DNA from: SZAS-103 sp038234715
Lineage (GTDB): Bacteria; Pseudomonadota; Gammaproteobacteria; Xanthomonadales; Xanthomonadaceae
DNA: 64,000 bases
Assembly: GCA_038234715.1 (NCBI GenBank)
Contig: JBBQTD010000002.1
Span: 62,001 to 126,000, forward strand
Direction: 5' to 3'
Numbering within the stretch: position 1 is the first letter of the stretch; each line of letters begins with the position of its first letter. Below are positions 6,609 to 16,243 of this stretch, piece by piece. The position numbers and the translations under genes were made by a program. The notes under the pieces were generated by a model. That model was not told the DNA's origin and did no database searches. It saw only the letters and a program-made list of their open reading frames with translations.

Positions 6609-8981
6609 TTGACCCAGCATGTGCTCTGGTTGGACCAGTTGCGATTGACAGACCTGGCCCAGGTCGGCGGCAAGAATTCCTCGCTCGGCGAAATGATTGG
6701 CACCCTTGGTGACCTCGGCGTTTCGGTGCCGGGCGGCTTCGCGACGACAGCTGACGCTTTCCGCGATTTCATTGCCGAAAACAACCTCGCGCAGCGCATG
6801 CAGGATCGGCTTGCGACGCTGGATGTCGAAGATGTGTCCGAACTCACCCGCGCCGGCACCGAGATCCGCGGCTGGATCTCCGATGCGCCATTGCCGGGCG
6901 CGCTCGATTCTGCGATTCGTGATGCATATGCCGAACTCGCCGCGAAGTCCGGCGTCGAGCAGCCCTCCGTTGCGGTGCGCTCATCGGCTACGGCTGAGGA
7001 TCTGCCCGATGCGAGCTTTGCCGGGCAGCAGGAAACCTATCTCAATGTGACCGGCGTGGATGACGTCGTGTGCAAGGTCAAGGATGTATTCGCGTCCCTC
7101 TACAACGACCGTGCGATCGCGTATCGCGTGCACCACGGCTACAAGCACGAGGATGTGTTCCTGTCCGCCGGCGTGCAACTCATGGTGCGTTCCGACATCG
7201 GCGCGTCGGGCGTCCTGTTCACGCTCGACACCGAATCGGGATTCCGCGACGTGGTGTTCATCACGTCGAGCTATGGCCTCGGCGAAAACGTCGTGCAGGG
7301 CGCGGTAAACCCCGACGAGTTCTACGTGTACAAGCCGACGTTGCGCGAAGGCAAGCACGCGATCCTGCGCCGCACATTGGGCTCCAAGGCGATCCGCATG
7401 GTGTATTCGGATGCTCCCGGCGAGCGCGTGCGCAACGAGGACACGCCAACCGCGCTTTGCAACCGCTTCTCGATCGACGACGCCGATGTCGAGGAACTCG
7501 CGCGGCAGGCACTGAAGATCGAGGAACATTACGGCCGCCCGATGGACATCGAGTGGGCGAAGGACGGAAGCAGTGGACGCATCTACATCGTCCAGGCGCG
7601 TCCGGAGACGGTGAAGTCGCGTGTGCGTGCGACCCAGATCGAGCGCTACAACCTGTCGGAGCACGGCCCGGTCCTCTGCGAGGGACGCTCGATCGGGCAG
7701 AAGATCGGCAGTGGCAAGGCGCGCATCGTGCGCACGCTGGCCGAGATGGAAAAAGTGCAGCCGGGCGATGTGCTGGTCGCCGACATGACCGATCCCGACT
7801 GGGAGCCGATCATGAAGCGCGCCGCGGCAATCGTGACCAATCGCGGCGGTCGCACCTGCCATGCGGCGATCATCGCGCGCGAACTGGGCGTCCCCGCGGT
7901 CGTTGGCTGCGGCAACGCGCTCACCTCCATTCCCGATGGCAGCGATGTCACCGTGTCGTGCGCGGAAGGCGACACTGGGACGATCTACAGCGGGCTGTTG
8001 GCGTTCGAACGGACCACTGCCGACCTCGAGCACATGCCGCCTGCGCCGCTCAAGATCATGATGAATGTCGGCAACCCGGAACGCGCATTCGATTTCGCGC
8101 AATTGCCGCACCAGGGAGTTGGCCTGGCCCGCCTTGAATTCATCATCGCGCGGCAGATCGGCGTGCATCCGCGTGCATTGCTCGAGTACGACCGCCAGCC
8201 GCGGGACATCAAGGAGCAGATCAATGCGTTGATCGCAGGCTACGCCGACCCAGTGAGTTTCTATGTCGAGCGTCTCGTCGAAGGCATCGCGACTCTGACC
8301 GCAGCGTTCGCGCCGTTCCCGGTGATCGTTCGCCTGTCGGACTTCAAGTCCAACGAGTACGCGAACCTGGTCGGGGGCGCGCAGTACGAACCGCACGAAG
8401 AGAATCCGATGATCGGGTTCCGCGGCGCTTCGCGCTACGTCGACCCGAGTTTCGCCGAGTGTTTCGCGCTCGAATGCCGCGCCGTGAAGAAAGTGCGCGA
8501 GGAAATGGGGCTGACCAATTGCTGGGTCATGATTCCATTCGTGCGCACGCTCGATGAGGGACGCAAGGTCATCGAGACGTTGGCGAAGAACGGATTGCGT
8601 CGTGGAGAGAACGGGCTGAAGCTCATCATGATGTGCGAGCTGCCGTCGAATGCGTTGCTCGCCGATGAGTTCCTGGAGATCTTCGATGGCTTCTCGATCG
8701 GTTCGAACGACCTGACCCAGCTCACACTCGGGCTCGACCGCGACTCGGGCATCGTTGCGCACCTGTTCGACGAACGTGATCCGGCGGTGAAGAAACTGCT
8801 GTCGATGGCGATCAAGTCCGCGCACGCGAAAGGAAAATACATCGGCATTTGCGGACAGGGGCCGTCGGATCACCCCGATCTTGCCGATTGGCTGATGCGT
8901 GAAGGCATCGAATCGGTATCGCTCAATCCGGACACGGTCGTGGATACCTGGCTGCGGCTTGCCAAGCTCAAGGGCGCGTGA
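6609..8981 (+). CDS. ppsA: Phosphoenolpyruvate synthase
   Basis: A 790-residue enzyme that converts pyruvate and ATP to PEP, AMP and phosphate for gluconeogenesis. In order it shows the N-terminal ATP-binding domain (RSSATAEDLPDASFAGQQ near 130), the swivelling phosphohistidine domain with GGRTCHAAI (His near 418) and the C-terminal PEP/pyruvate TIM barrel with GICGQGPSD (catalytic Cys near 748). The threonine preceding the active-site His region, target of PpsR, lies in GGRTCH. The start is TTG at 6609, chosen for the strong AAAGGAG 7 bases upstream and the conserved MTQHVLWLDQL start. The downstream channel gene overlaps its stop by four bases. Confidence 0.97.
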   Translation: MTQHVLWLDQLRLTDLAQVGGKNSSLGEMIGTLGDLGVSVPGGFATTADAFRDFIAENNLAQRMQDRLATLDVEDVSELTRAGTEIRGWISDAPLPGALDSAIRDAYAELAAKSGVEQPSVAVRSSATAEDLPDASFAGQQETYLNVTGVDDVVCKVKDVFASLYNDRAIAYRVHHGYKHEDVFLSAGVQLMVRSDIGASGVLFTLDTESGFRDVVFITSSYGLGENVVQGAVNPDEFYVYKPTLREGKHAILRRTLGSKAIRMVYSDAPGERVRNEDTPTALCNRFSIDDADVEELARQALKIEEHYGRPMDIEWAKDGSSGRIYIVQARPETVKSRVRATQIERYNLSEHGPVLCEGRSIGQKIGSGKARIVRTLAEMEKVQPGDVLVADMTDPDWEPIMKRAAAIVTNRGGRTCHAAIIARELGVPAVVGCGNALTSIPDGSDVTVSCAEGDTGTIYSGLLAFERTTADLEHMPPAPLKIMMNVGNPERAFDFAQLPHQGVGLARLEFIIARQIGVHPRALLEYDRQPRDIKEQINALIAGYADPVSFYVERLVEGIATLTAAFAPFPVIVRLSDFKSNEYANLVGGAQYEPHEENPMIGFRGASRYVDPSFAECFALECRAVKKVREEMGLTNCWVMIPFVRTLDEGRKVIETLAKNGLRRGENGLKLIMMCELPSNALLADEFLEIFDGFSIGSNDLTQLTLGLDRDSGIVAHLFDERDPAVKKLLSMAIKSAHAKGKYIGICGQGPSDHPDLADWLMREGIESVSLNPDTVVDTWLRLAKLKGA

Positions 8982-9988
8982 ACTTGCGAGTCCCCGCATC
9001 GCCGTTGCAGCCTTTCATCCAGCAACCTGTCGCCACGTCCACGCGGTTCCTGGACCACCTGCACCACATCGACTGGGCAGAACTCGGCACCGAGTGGGGC
9101 ATCCGGCTTGGCGGCGGAGTGCTGCTGCTTGTGGTGGGACTCTCGCTCGCAAAATGGCTTGGGCGATTGTTGACGCGCCTGCTCGTTCGCTTCGGCCAGG
9201 AACGGATCCTGACCCAGTTCCTCGGCAACATCGTGCGCGCCATCGGATTCATCGTGGTATTCCTGGCCGCGCTGGATGTCATTGGTGTTCCCACCACATC
9301 CCTGCTGACCGTGCTTGGCGCAGTCGGCCTTGGCATGGGCCTTGCGTTGCAGAATTCGCTGTCGAACATCGCTTCCGGAGTGATGTTGATCATGCTGCGA
9401 CCCTTCCGCGCGGGCGATGAAGTGCAGGTCGCCGGGCTCAATGGCGTCGTCGACCAGGTGCGCATCTTCCAGACCGTGCTGCGGACGTTTGACAACCGCG
9501 TGATCATCCTGCCGAACAGCCTCATCACGACGGCACCGATCACAAACTTCACCGCGCGCGACCGTCGCCGCATCGACCTGACGATCGGCATCGGATACGA
9601 CGACGATATTCGTACAGCGCGCGAGACGCTCATATCCGCTGCAACCGGGAATGCGCGTGTGCTGTCGGATCCGGCGCCGGAAGTCATGGTCTCCGCACTC
9701 GCCGAGAGCACTGTCAATGTCGTGTTGCGCGCATGGGTGGCGACGCGCGACTACGCTCCCGTGAAGAGCGAACTGCTGGAAGCCGCGCGCACGGCGCTGG
9801 GCGAGCGCGGTGTCAGCATGCCGTTTCCGCAACAGGACCTGCATGTGTTTCATCATGGCGTCAGCGATGCAGCCCAGGGCGAGAGTCTTCTTCAGTCGGC
9901 GGCCCAGACAGGGAAATCCGACCGCGTGAAGGCGCCTGCGGTCGAAGACGCGGGATCTTCGTCCACGCTGCAAACCCCGGAAAGCTGA
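8978..9988 (+). CDS. MscS-family mechanosensitive channel
   Basis: A 336-residue small-conductance mechanosensitive channel. Three N-terminal transmembrane helices (roughly 45-65, 80-105, 108-130) are followed by the pore helix TM3 with the Gly/Ala-rich packing VLGAVGLGMGLALQNSL, the signature NIASGVMLIMLRPFRAGD and the beta and alpha/beta cytoplasmic domains. It releases solutes on hypo-osmotic shock. Start is GTG 8978, overlapping the ppsA stop as GTGA, so translation is probably coupled to ppsA. The C-terminal 40 residues are polar and poorly conserved. It resembles MscS of E. coli in size, but orthology to that gene rather than a paralogue cannot be shown. Confidence 0.92.
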   Translation: MNLRVPASPLQPFIQQPVATSTRFLDHLHHIDWAELGTEWGIRLGGGVLLLVVGLSLAKWLGRLLTRLLVRFGQERILTQFLGNIVRAIGFIVVFLAALDVIGVPTTSLLTVLGAVGLGMGLALQNSLSNIASGVMLIMLRPFRAGDEVQVAGLNGVVDQVRIFQTVLRTFDNRVIILPNSLITTAPITNFTARDRRRIDLTIGIGYDDDIRTARETLISAATGNARVLSDPAPEVMVSALAESTVNVVLRAWVATRDYAPVKSELLEAARTALGERGVSMPFPQQDLHVFHHGVSDAAQGESLLQSAAQTGKSDRVKAPAVEDAGSSSTLQTPES

Positions 9989-9994
9989 CCGCCC

Positions 9995-12964
9995 CTACCC
10001 CTCGACCCGGTTGCGGCCAGCCCCCTTCGCGCGGTAGAGCAACTCGTCGGCACGGCTCGACAAGCGGCTGTAGCTCTCCTCGCCGTTCCACACCACAACG
10101 CCCTGGCTCACCGTGACCTGCAGTCCCGGCGCGATCGCTTCCCAATCGTGGCCTTCGATCGCCTGCCGGATCCGTTCGCAAAATGTTCGCGCGCCCGGCA
10201 GGTCCGATCCGGCGAGGATGCAGATGAATTCCTCGCCACCCAGGCGGGCAGCAAGATCGCCCGGGCGCTGGTGGTCGCGCAGGATCGTACCGATCTCGCG
10301 CAGCACTGCATCGCCCGTTGCATGCGAGAACCGGTCGTTGATGCGTTTGAAGAAGTCGATGTCCAGCAGGGCGAACCCCAAGGGCCTGCCGCTGCGCTGC
10401 GACTCGGAGAAATAGGCCTCGATCGCTTCGTCGACGCGCCGCCGATTGGCAAGGCCAGTGAGTGCGTCCTCGCGTGCCTGCCGTTCGAACGCCTCCGACT
10501 GGACGCGCAGTTGCTCCAGCAACCCGGTTTTCTCGGAATCCGAACGCGTGAGTTTCTCGGTCTGCCGACGCAGGTCCTCCGTGCGCAGGTCGACCAGCTG
10601 CTGCAGCCGGCGTTCGTTGGCGGCGATTTGCCGACTCCTGCTGACCCAGGCCAACCATCCGCCTGCCAGCAGGAAGACCGCCATGGACACATCGAACCAG
10701 CCCTGTTGCCACAGATGCGCACCGATCCGGAACTCCAGGTCTGCCTCGTGTGGAGACCACGCCCCACCGGCGATCGCTGCCTGGATGCGCAGCCGATACG
10801 CGCCAGCCGGAAGGTTGGTGAATTGCACGCTGGTGTGTTCGCCGATCTCGCTCCAGTCGGAATCGTAGCCTTCGAGCAGATAGCGATACTGGATACGCTT
10901 GGGCAAGTGGTAGTTCAATGCAAAAAAACGCACATCGAGCTTGCGGGTGTCGGGCCCCAGTTCCAGGAGTCCGTTGAGCACCACGACACGATCGTCGACG
11001 CGCACCTCCTCGAGCAGGGTCTGGGGTGGTCCGCTGCGGTAATCGGCAAGCCGCTCGGGATGGACTTGCGCAATACCGCGTGCGGTTGCCAACCACAGGC
11101 TGCCGTCGGACAGCAGCCATGCAGCCGGGCTGGTTCCGCCATTGCACAGCGAGGTTGGCATGCCGTCGGACTCGCCAAACAGATCGGCAACGACGCTGGC
11201 CATGCGTCCTTCCGCGACTGCGGTCGCTTGCGCATGCGCGATGCGGACCAATCCGCCGGGTGTCGTCAGCCACAGGTTGCCCAGGCGATCCAGCACGACC
11301 GAGCACACGGTATCCACCGGCAAGCCCTGCTTGCTGGCGAGCACCCTGACGTTTCCATCCTTCCAGCGCAGCAGGCCGCGATCGCTGGAAATCCACACCG
11401 CTCCATCGGAATCGTCGACGAACCCGTAGACCGTTTGCACCATGCTTTGGACCGGAAGCGGCACGCGCACGAAGTGCTCGCCACTGCGATACGCCAGGCC
11501 ATTGACGGTGCCGATCCACAAGCGACCGGCGGCATCCCGATGCAAGCTCAGGATCGACGCGTTGGGCAATCCGTCGGCGATCGTGTAGACGCGTGTCGCG
11601 TTCTTTGCTTGCTGTAGCAATCCGTTGCTGGTTGCGATCCACACCGTGCCGTCGGCATCCTCAAGGATGCCTCGCACCAGGCCTGATGGAAGCCCGTGCG
11701 CGTGATCGAGCACACGATCGACTTGTCCGTGCGACAGATGCGAGGCACCGCCCGCGCTGGTTGCGACCCACAGACCGCCGTCAGGCGCCCGCGCCAGCGC
11801 AAGGATCGCCTGGTTGGCTACGCCTTCGGCACCGATGCGGGACACCTGGCCTTCGTGCAGCCGCTCCAGGCCGCTGTGCGTGCCGATCCACACATCGCCG
11901 TCGGATGTCTCCAGCACGCCTTGCACGTTCTCGTCGTGCAGTCCCTGCTCCCGGCCCAGCGTGCTGAACGGCGTGTCGCGCAGGCGCAACAGCCCCTGGT
12001 TGCCGCCCACCCAGATGCTGCCATCTTCGCCGCGCAACAATGCATCGACTTGCCACGCGTGGCCGGGGTTCTCTCCACGGATGGATTCGCTGCGACCATC
12101 GCGCACCAGCAGCAGGCCATGTTGCGCAGTACCGACCAGCGCCCGGCTCGCGGAGTCCGGCAAGATCGCCAACACCACGTCGTCGAACGTATCGGACGTC
12201 ATCTTTTCGAACTGGTGTTCGCCGGAGCGTTGCCGGTAGGTCCCGGCCTGGGTGCCCACCCACAGTGCCTGGTCCTGCGATTCGGCGAGGGCGGTCACTG
12301 CGCCAGATGGCAACAGCCCGCCACTGACGCTGATCGTCTGCACGCGTTCATCGACGATCCGCGCGAGCCCCGCGGACGTTCCCACCCACACGTTGCCGTC
12401 ATGCGTTACCAGCAGGCTCAGCACGCGATCGGAAGGCAATCCATTCCGGCTGTTGTAGTGCAGCCTGCGCGGGCCGTCGAACAGGTCCAGCCCACCCGTC
12501 GCGGTGGCCACCCATAGCCGGCCCCTGGCGTCTTCCTTCGCTGCAACGATCGTGTCCTGGGTCAGGCCAGTGTCGACTCCAGCGACTGTCCAGTAGCCTT
12601 GGTCGAGGAAACTCAGCCCACCACGCGCCGTGCTGACCAGCAACGAATTGAAGCGGCCGATCGCGAGCTGGCGCACGTCGTTGTCATGCAATTCCGGCAC
12701 CGCGCTGCGATCGTCGAGGACGAAGTCCTGGCCATTGAACCGGGCAAGGCCAGCAGGCGTACCGATCCACAGATAGCCATCGCTGCTTTGCGCCAGCGCA
12801 TTGACCTGGTCGCTCGGTAATCCCGTTCGCTGCGTCCAGCCTTCGCGCGCCCATGCATCCATCGGCTTGCGTTCGGCGTGCTGCGCGAAGGCCATTCCTG
12901 CAGGCAGCACGAGCAACACGATCGCAACGAGCAGCTCGCGGAACGGGCGATGCGCCGCACTCAT
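9995..12964 (-). CDS. Periplasmic-propeller diguanylate cyclase (Reg_prop, Y_Y_Y, GGDEF)
   Basis: A 989-residue inner-membrane sensor that should make cyclic di-GMP. Residues 1-27 are a signal peptide ending AFA. Residues about 40-690 hold many two-component-regulator propeller repeats (SSDGYLWIGT, DARGRLWVAT, DHDGNVW-like), followed by a Y_Y_Y domain near 700-770 (YRYLLEGYDSDW), a transmembrane helix near 790-810, a short coiled coil and a GGDEF domain. The active site reads GGEEF (about 909-913), and RPGD five residues earlier is an allosteric I-site, so product inhibition is expected. There is no histidine kinase module, unlike most proteins with this sensor. It begins 13 bases after orn and is likely cotranscribed with it. 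Confidence 0.92.
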   Translation of the reverse strand: MSAAHRPFRELLVAIVLLVLPAGMAFAQHAERKPMDAWAREGWTQRTGLPSDQVNALAQSSDGYLWIGTPAGLARFNGQDFVLDDRSAVPELHDNDVRQLAIGRFNSLLVSTARGGLSFLDQGYWTVAGVDTGLTQDTIVAAKEDARGRLWVATATGGLDLFDGPRRLHYNSRNGLPSDRVLSLLVTHDGNVWVGTSAGLARIVDERVQTISVSGGLLPSGAVTALAESQDQALWVGTQAGTYRQRSGEHQFEKMTSDTFDDVVLAILPDSASRALVGTAQHGLLLVRDGRSESIRGENPGHAWQVDALLRGEDGSIWVGGNQGLLRLRDTPFSTLGREQGLHDENVQGVLETSDGDVWIGTHSGLERLHEGQVSRIGAEGVANQAILALARAPDGGLWVATSAGGASHLSHGQVDRVLDHAHGLPSGLVRGILEDADGTVWIATSNGLLQQAKNATRVYTIADGLPNASILSLHRDAAGRLWIGTVNGLAYRSGEHFVRVPLPVQSMVQTVYGFVDDSDGAVWISSDRGLLRWKDGNVRVLASKQGLPVDTVCSVVLDRLGNLWLTTPGGLVRIAHAQATAVAEGRMASVVADLFGESDGMPTSLCNGGTSPAAWLLSDGSLWLATARGIAQVHPERLADYRSGPPQTLLEEVRVDDRVVVLNGLLELGPDTRKLDVRFFALNYHLPKRIQYRYLLEGYDSDWSEIGEHTSVQFTNLPAGAYRLRIQAAIAGGAWSPHEADLEFRIGAHLWQQGWFDVSMAVFLLAGGWLAWVSRSRQIAANERRLQQLVDLRTEDLRRQTEKLTRSDSEKTGLLEQLRVQSEAFERQAREDALTGLANRRRVDEAIEAYFSESQRSGRPLGFALLDIDFFKRINDRFSHATGDAVLREIGTILRDHQRPGDLAARLGGEEFICILAGSDLPGARTFCERIRQAIEGHDWEAIAPGLQVTVSQGVVVWNGEESYSRLSSRADELLYRAKGAGRNRVEG

Positions 12965-12977
12965 GGCCGCGGCATGG

Positions 12978-13541
12978 TCAGGGCAGCTCGCCGCCCAGCC
13001 GGCCCATGAACTGGCGGTAGTAACGAAGCTCGGCGACCGAATCGCGGATGTCGCTCAGTGCGGTGTGCGCAGAGTCCTTGGTGAATCCTTTCGGCACGTC
13101 GGGCGCCCAGCGCCGCGCGAGTTCCTTGATGGTGCTGACGTCCAGGTTGCGATAGTGGAAATAGCGTTCGAGCCGCGGCATGCCCCTGGCCAGGAAGCGG
13201 CGGTCCTGGCAGATCGAATTGCCACAGATCGGCGACTTGTTCGGGGCAATCCACTGGTTGAGGAAATCCACGGTCAGCGCTTCAGCGGTGCCGATCGAGG
13301 TGGTCGAGTCTAGTACGCGCTGCCACAGCCCCGACTTCGTGTGCTGGTTGCGGTTCCAGTCGTCCATCGCCTCGAGTCGCGCAAGCGGATGCCCGATTGC
13401 GAGTTCCGGGCCTTCGGCGAGGACGTTGAGCTCCTTGTCGGTGACCAGCGTCGCGATTTCGATGATCGCGTCGCTATCGGGATCGAGGCCAGTCATTTCA
13501 AGGTCGATCCAGATCAGGTTGTCGTCGTTCGGGTTGGGCAT
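12978..13541 (-). CDS. orn: Oligoribonuclease
   Basis: A 187-residue 3'-to-5' exoribonuclease of the DEDDh family that degrades two- to five-nucleotide RNAs and pGpG, the linear product of c-di-GMP breakdown. The first acidic pair is in LIWIDLEMTGLD, followed by CGNSICQDRRFL, and the C-terminal HTALSDIRDSVAEL carries the catalytic His and Asp. Length is standard (about 180). It is followed at 13 bases by a diguanylate cyclase gene on the same strand, a telling neighbour since Orn finishes c-di-GMP turnover. It diverges from the DUF2721 gene. Confidence 0.95.
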   Translation of the reverse strand: MPNPNDDNLIWIDLEMTGLDPDSDAIIEIATLVTDKELNVLAEGPELAIGHPLARLEAMDDWNRNQHTKSGLWQRVLDSTTSIGTAEALTVDFLNQWIAPNKSPICGNSICQDRRFLARGMPRLERYFHYRNLDVSTIKELARRWAPDVPKGFTKDSAHTALSDIRDSVAELRYYRQFMGRLGGELP

Positions 13542-13599
13542 GGACTCGATCCGTGTGAAGAACGTGCATCATATCGTCCCCGCCAGCCGGAGCGTGCCG

Positions 13600-14100
13600 A
13601 TGCCACTGCCGATGAGCTACGACAGCAGCCACTTCGCCGTGGTCTCGGCGATGATCACGCCGGCGTTCTTCCTGACTGCGACGAGTTCGCTGCTCTCGAC
13701 GTCGAATGCGCGCCTATCGCGCATCGTCGATCGCATGCGCCTGGATATCGCCGAACTCAAGCATCCCGACTACGCCGAGTCGGGTGGCGAGTTGCGCGGG
13801 CGCATCGATTTGCACCGCAAGCGCTCGCGGCTCGTGCTGGCGGCGGTGCGGCTACTGTACGCGGCGGTCACCGCGTTCGTTGGGACGAGTCTGGCGATCG
13901 CCGTGGATAGCGTGCTGATCTGGCACCTGGACCTGTTGCCGCTGCTGCTGGCGGTCGCTGGCGTGCTGTTGATGCTGGTCGCATCGGTCTGCCTCGGACG
14001 CGAAGCGCGCTTGGCGCTGGCAATGCTCGAAACCGATCTGGACAGGCAACTTGCGCGCGAGCAACTGGATCGCGACCGGGCGCGTCCGCGAGGCGGTTGA
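13600..14100 (+). CDS. DUF2721 membrane protein
   Basis: A 166-residue inner-membrane protein of the DUF2721 family, function unknown. It has an N-terminal hydrophobic segment (FAVVSAMITPAFFLTATSSLL, about 10-30), a cytoplasmic stretch with HPDYAESGGELRGRI, two close transmembrane helices (about 78-100 and 105-128) and a charged C-terminal tail. Start ATG 13600 is preceded by GGAG about 8 bases upstream; ATG 13612 is an alternative. It diverges from orn with a 58-bp gap and converges on tadA. No functional partner is evident from the neighbours. Confidence 0.8.
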   Translation: MPLPMSYDSSHFAVVSAMITPAFFLTATSSLLSTSNARLSRIVDRMRLDIAELKHPDYAESGGELRGRIDLHRKRSRLVLAAVRLLYAAVTAFVGTSLAIAVDSVLIWHLDLLPLLLAVAGVLLMLVASVCLGREARLALAMLETDLDRQLAREQLDRDRARPRGG

Positions 14101-14130
14101 TCGGTTTGAGCCGGCTCGCCTGCGCGCTGC

Positions 14131-14595
14131 TCAGCCGACTGGTTTGCCGCGCTTGCGTCGAAAATAGGCAGTGAGCCGCGACGAGGCATCCGCGGCGAGC
14201 AATCCACCCTGGACGTCTACGCGATGGTTGTGGCGTGGATCGCCAAGCAGGTCGAACACGCTGCCCGCCGCACCTGTCTTGGGATCGGCCGCAGCGTACA
14301 CGACCCGCGCGATCCGCGCGTGGACCACCGCCATCGCACACATCGCGCAAGGCTCCAGCGTCACGTACAGGGTGCAACCAACCAGCCGATGGTTGCCAAC
14401 AGCTGTTCCTGCCTGTCGCATTGCGACGATCTCCGCGTGCGCGGTCGGATCGTGCTCGATGATGTTGCGGTTGGAGCCCTCTGCGAGCAACGCGCCGTCG
14501 GCCCCGATCAACACGGCGCCCACTGGAATTTCATCGTCCTCGCGCTCGGCACGCTCTGCCAGGGACAGCGCATGACGCATCCAGCGTTCGTCCAT
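14131..14595 (-). CDS. tadA: tRNA-specific adenosine deaminase
   Basis: The zinc deaminase that converts A34 to inosine in tRNA-Arg(ACG), essential for decoding. The HAE motif is in DPTAHAEIVAMR and the PCxxC motif in TLEPCAMCAMAVVHARI. The start is taken at ATG 14595 (MDERWMRHALSLAERA), giving 154 residues, close to the E. coli form; a GTG at 14622 with a GGGG-type site upstream would add nine residues and is also plausible. A longer frame extends into guaA but would overlap it by almost 100 bases and is rejected. It is the last gene of the guaB-guaA-tadA run, 61 bases after guaA. Confidence 0.93.
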   Translation of the reverse strand: MDERWMRHALSLAERAEREDDEIPVGAVLIGADGALLAEGSNRNIIEHDPTAHAEIVAMRQAGTAVGNHRLVGCTLYVTLEPCAMCAMAVVHARIARVVYAAADPKTGAAGSVFDLLGDPRHNHRVDVQGGLLAADASSRLTAYFRRKRGKPVG

Positions 14596-14656
14596 CTCCA
14601 CAAACGGAATCACGGGCGGCACATCGTTACCCCGTCGCAGCCCGAACCAGCGCTCT

Positions 14657-16240
14657 CTACTCCCACTCGATCGTCGCCGGAGGCTTGCCACTGATGTCAT
14701 AAACGACGCGAGATATACCGTGCAACTCGTTGATAATCCTGCGTGAAACAAGGTCCAGGAAGTCGTACGGCAGATGCGCCCATTGCGCCGTCATGAAGTC
14801 GATGGTCTCGACCGCACGCAGTGCGATCACCCACTCGTACGCGCGCGCATCGCCCACCACGCCGACGGATTTCACTGGCAGGAAAACCGCGAACGCCTGG
14901 CTGGTCTTGTCGTACAAATCCGCACGCCTGAGCTCCTCGATGAAGATCGCATCGGCCTGGGCGAGCAGTTCCGCATACTCCGGCTTCACCTCGCCAAGGA
15001 TGCGCACGCCGAGCCCAGGCCCCGGGAAGGGATGCCGGTAGACCATCGTGCGCGGCAGGCCGAGCTCGACGCCGATGCGTCGCACCTCGTCCTTGAACAG
15101 TTCGCGAAGAGGTTCCACCAGTCCGAGTTTCATGTGCGCCGGCAAGCCACCGACGTTGTGGTGGCTCTTGATGACGTGGGCCTTGCCGGTCTTGCTGCCG
15201 GCCGACTCGATCACGTCCGGATAGATCGTCCCCTGGGCGAGCCACTTCACGTTCGTGAGCTTCGCGGATTCCTCGTCGAAGATTTCCACGAACAGCCTGC
15301 CGATGATCTTGCGCTTGGCTTCCGGATCGCTCACGCCAGCCAACGCAGTGAAGTAACGCGCAGCCGCGTTTACGCGAATGATCTTGATGCCGAGCCCGTT
15401 GCCGTTCGAGGCATCGGCGAACGCGGCCATCACCTGGTCGCCTTCTTTCCAGCGCAGCAATCCGGTATCGACGAACACGCACGTCAGCCGGTCGCCGAGC
15501 GCGCGATGCAGCAGCGCGGCGACCACGGACGAGTCCACGCCGCCCGAGAGACCGAGCAGCACATGGTCGCCGCCAACCTGCGCGCGCACGCGGGCGATCT
15601 GGTCCTCGACGATGTTCGCGGCCGTCCACAGTGTCTTGCAGCCGCAGATGGCGACGACGAAGCGCTCGAGTATCGCGGCACCAGATTTGGTGTGGGTGAC
15701 TTCAGGATGGAACTGCACGCCGTACCAGCGCCGGGTCTCATCGGCCATCGCCGCGATCGCGACGCTTTCGGTGCGCGCCGTGGTCGTGAAGCCTGGCGGA
15801 GTCGCGGTCACCCGGTCGCCATGGCTCATCCAGACGCCAAGGCGTGGCGGCGACCCGGGCAGGTCTTTCAGGTCATCAAGCAGCGTGCACGCGCGCAACA
15901 CCTCGACTTCGGCGTATCCAAATTCACCGTGGTGGTCGCCCTCGACCTTGCCGCCGAGCTGCGCTGCCATGGTCTGCATGCCGTAGCAGATGCCGAGCAA
16001 TGGCACGCCAGCGTCGAACGCCTGCTGCGGCGCACGCGGTGCGTTGGTTTCGATCGTCGATTCAGGGCCACCCGACAGGATGATTCCCTTCGGTGCGAAC
16101 GCTGCGATCTGCGCCGGATCGTGGTCCCAGGCCCAGATCTCGCAGTAGACCCCGAGCTCGCGGATGCGCCGCGCGATCAGCTGCGTGTATTGCGCGCCGA
16201 AGTCGAGGATCAGGATCTTGTCGGCGTGGATATCTATCAT
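14657..16240 (-). CDS. guaA: GMP synthase (glutamine-hydrolysing)
   Basis: A 527-residue enzyme that aminates XMP to GMP using glutamine and ATP. The N-terminal class I glutamine amidotransferase shows GICYGMQTMA with the nucleophile Cys near 85; the ATP pyrophosphatase domain has the PP-loop GLSGGVDSSVVAALLHRA near 233; the C-terminal dimerisation domain ends with KPPATIEWE, the universal end of GuaA. Length is normal. It is the third gene of guaB - small unknown - guaA, with a four-base-scale gap to the unknown gene, so all three are surely cotranscribed. Confidence 0.97.
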   Translation of the reverse strand: MIDIHADKILILDFGAQYTQLIARRIRELGVYCEIWAWDHDPAQIAAFAPKGIILSGGPESTIETNAPRAPQQAFDAGVPLLGICYGMQTMAAQLGGKVEGDHHGEFGYAEVEVLRACTLLDDLKDLPGSPPRLGVWMSHGDRVTATPPGFTTTARTESVAIAAMADETRRWYGVQFHPEVTHTKSGAAILERFVVAICGCKTLWTAANIVEDQIARVRAQVGGDHVLLGLSGGVDSSVVAALLHRALGDRLTCVFVDTGLLRWKEGDQVMAAFADASNGNGLGIKIIRVNAAARYFTALAGVSDPEAKRKIIGRLFVEIFDEESAKLTNVKWLAQGTIYPDVIESAGSKTGKAHVIKSHHNVGGLPAHMKLGLVEPLRELFKDEVRRIGVELGLPRTMVYRHPFPGPGLGVRILGEVKPEYAELLAQADAIFIEELRRADLYDKTSQAFAVFLPVKSVGVVGDARAYEWVIALRAVETIDFMTAQWAHLPYDFLDLVSRRIINELHGISRVVYDISGKPPATIEWE

Positions 16241-16243
16241 AGG

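Noticed and set aside
6981..8999. 672-codon minus-strand frame antisense to ppsA
   Set aside because: Shadow of ppsA, which has all catalytic motifs.
14596..14751. N-terminal extension of tadA
   Set aside because: Would overlap the end of guaA by nearly 100 bases and adds residues not found in TadA.
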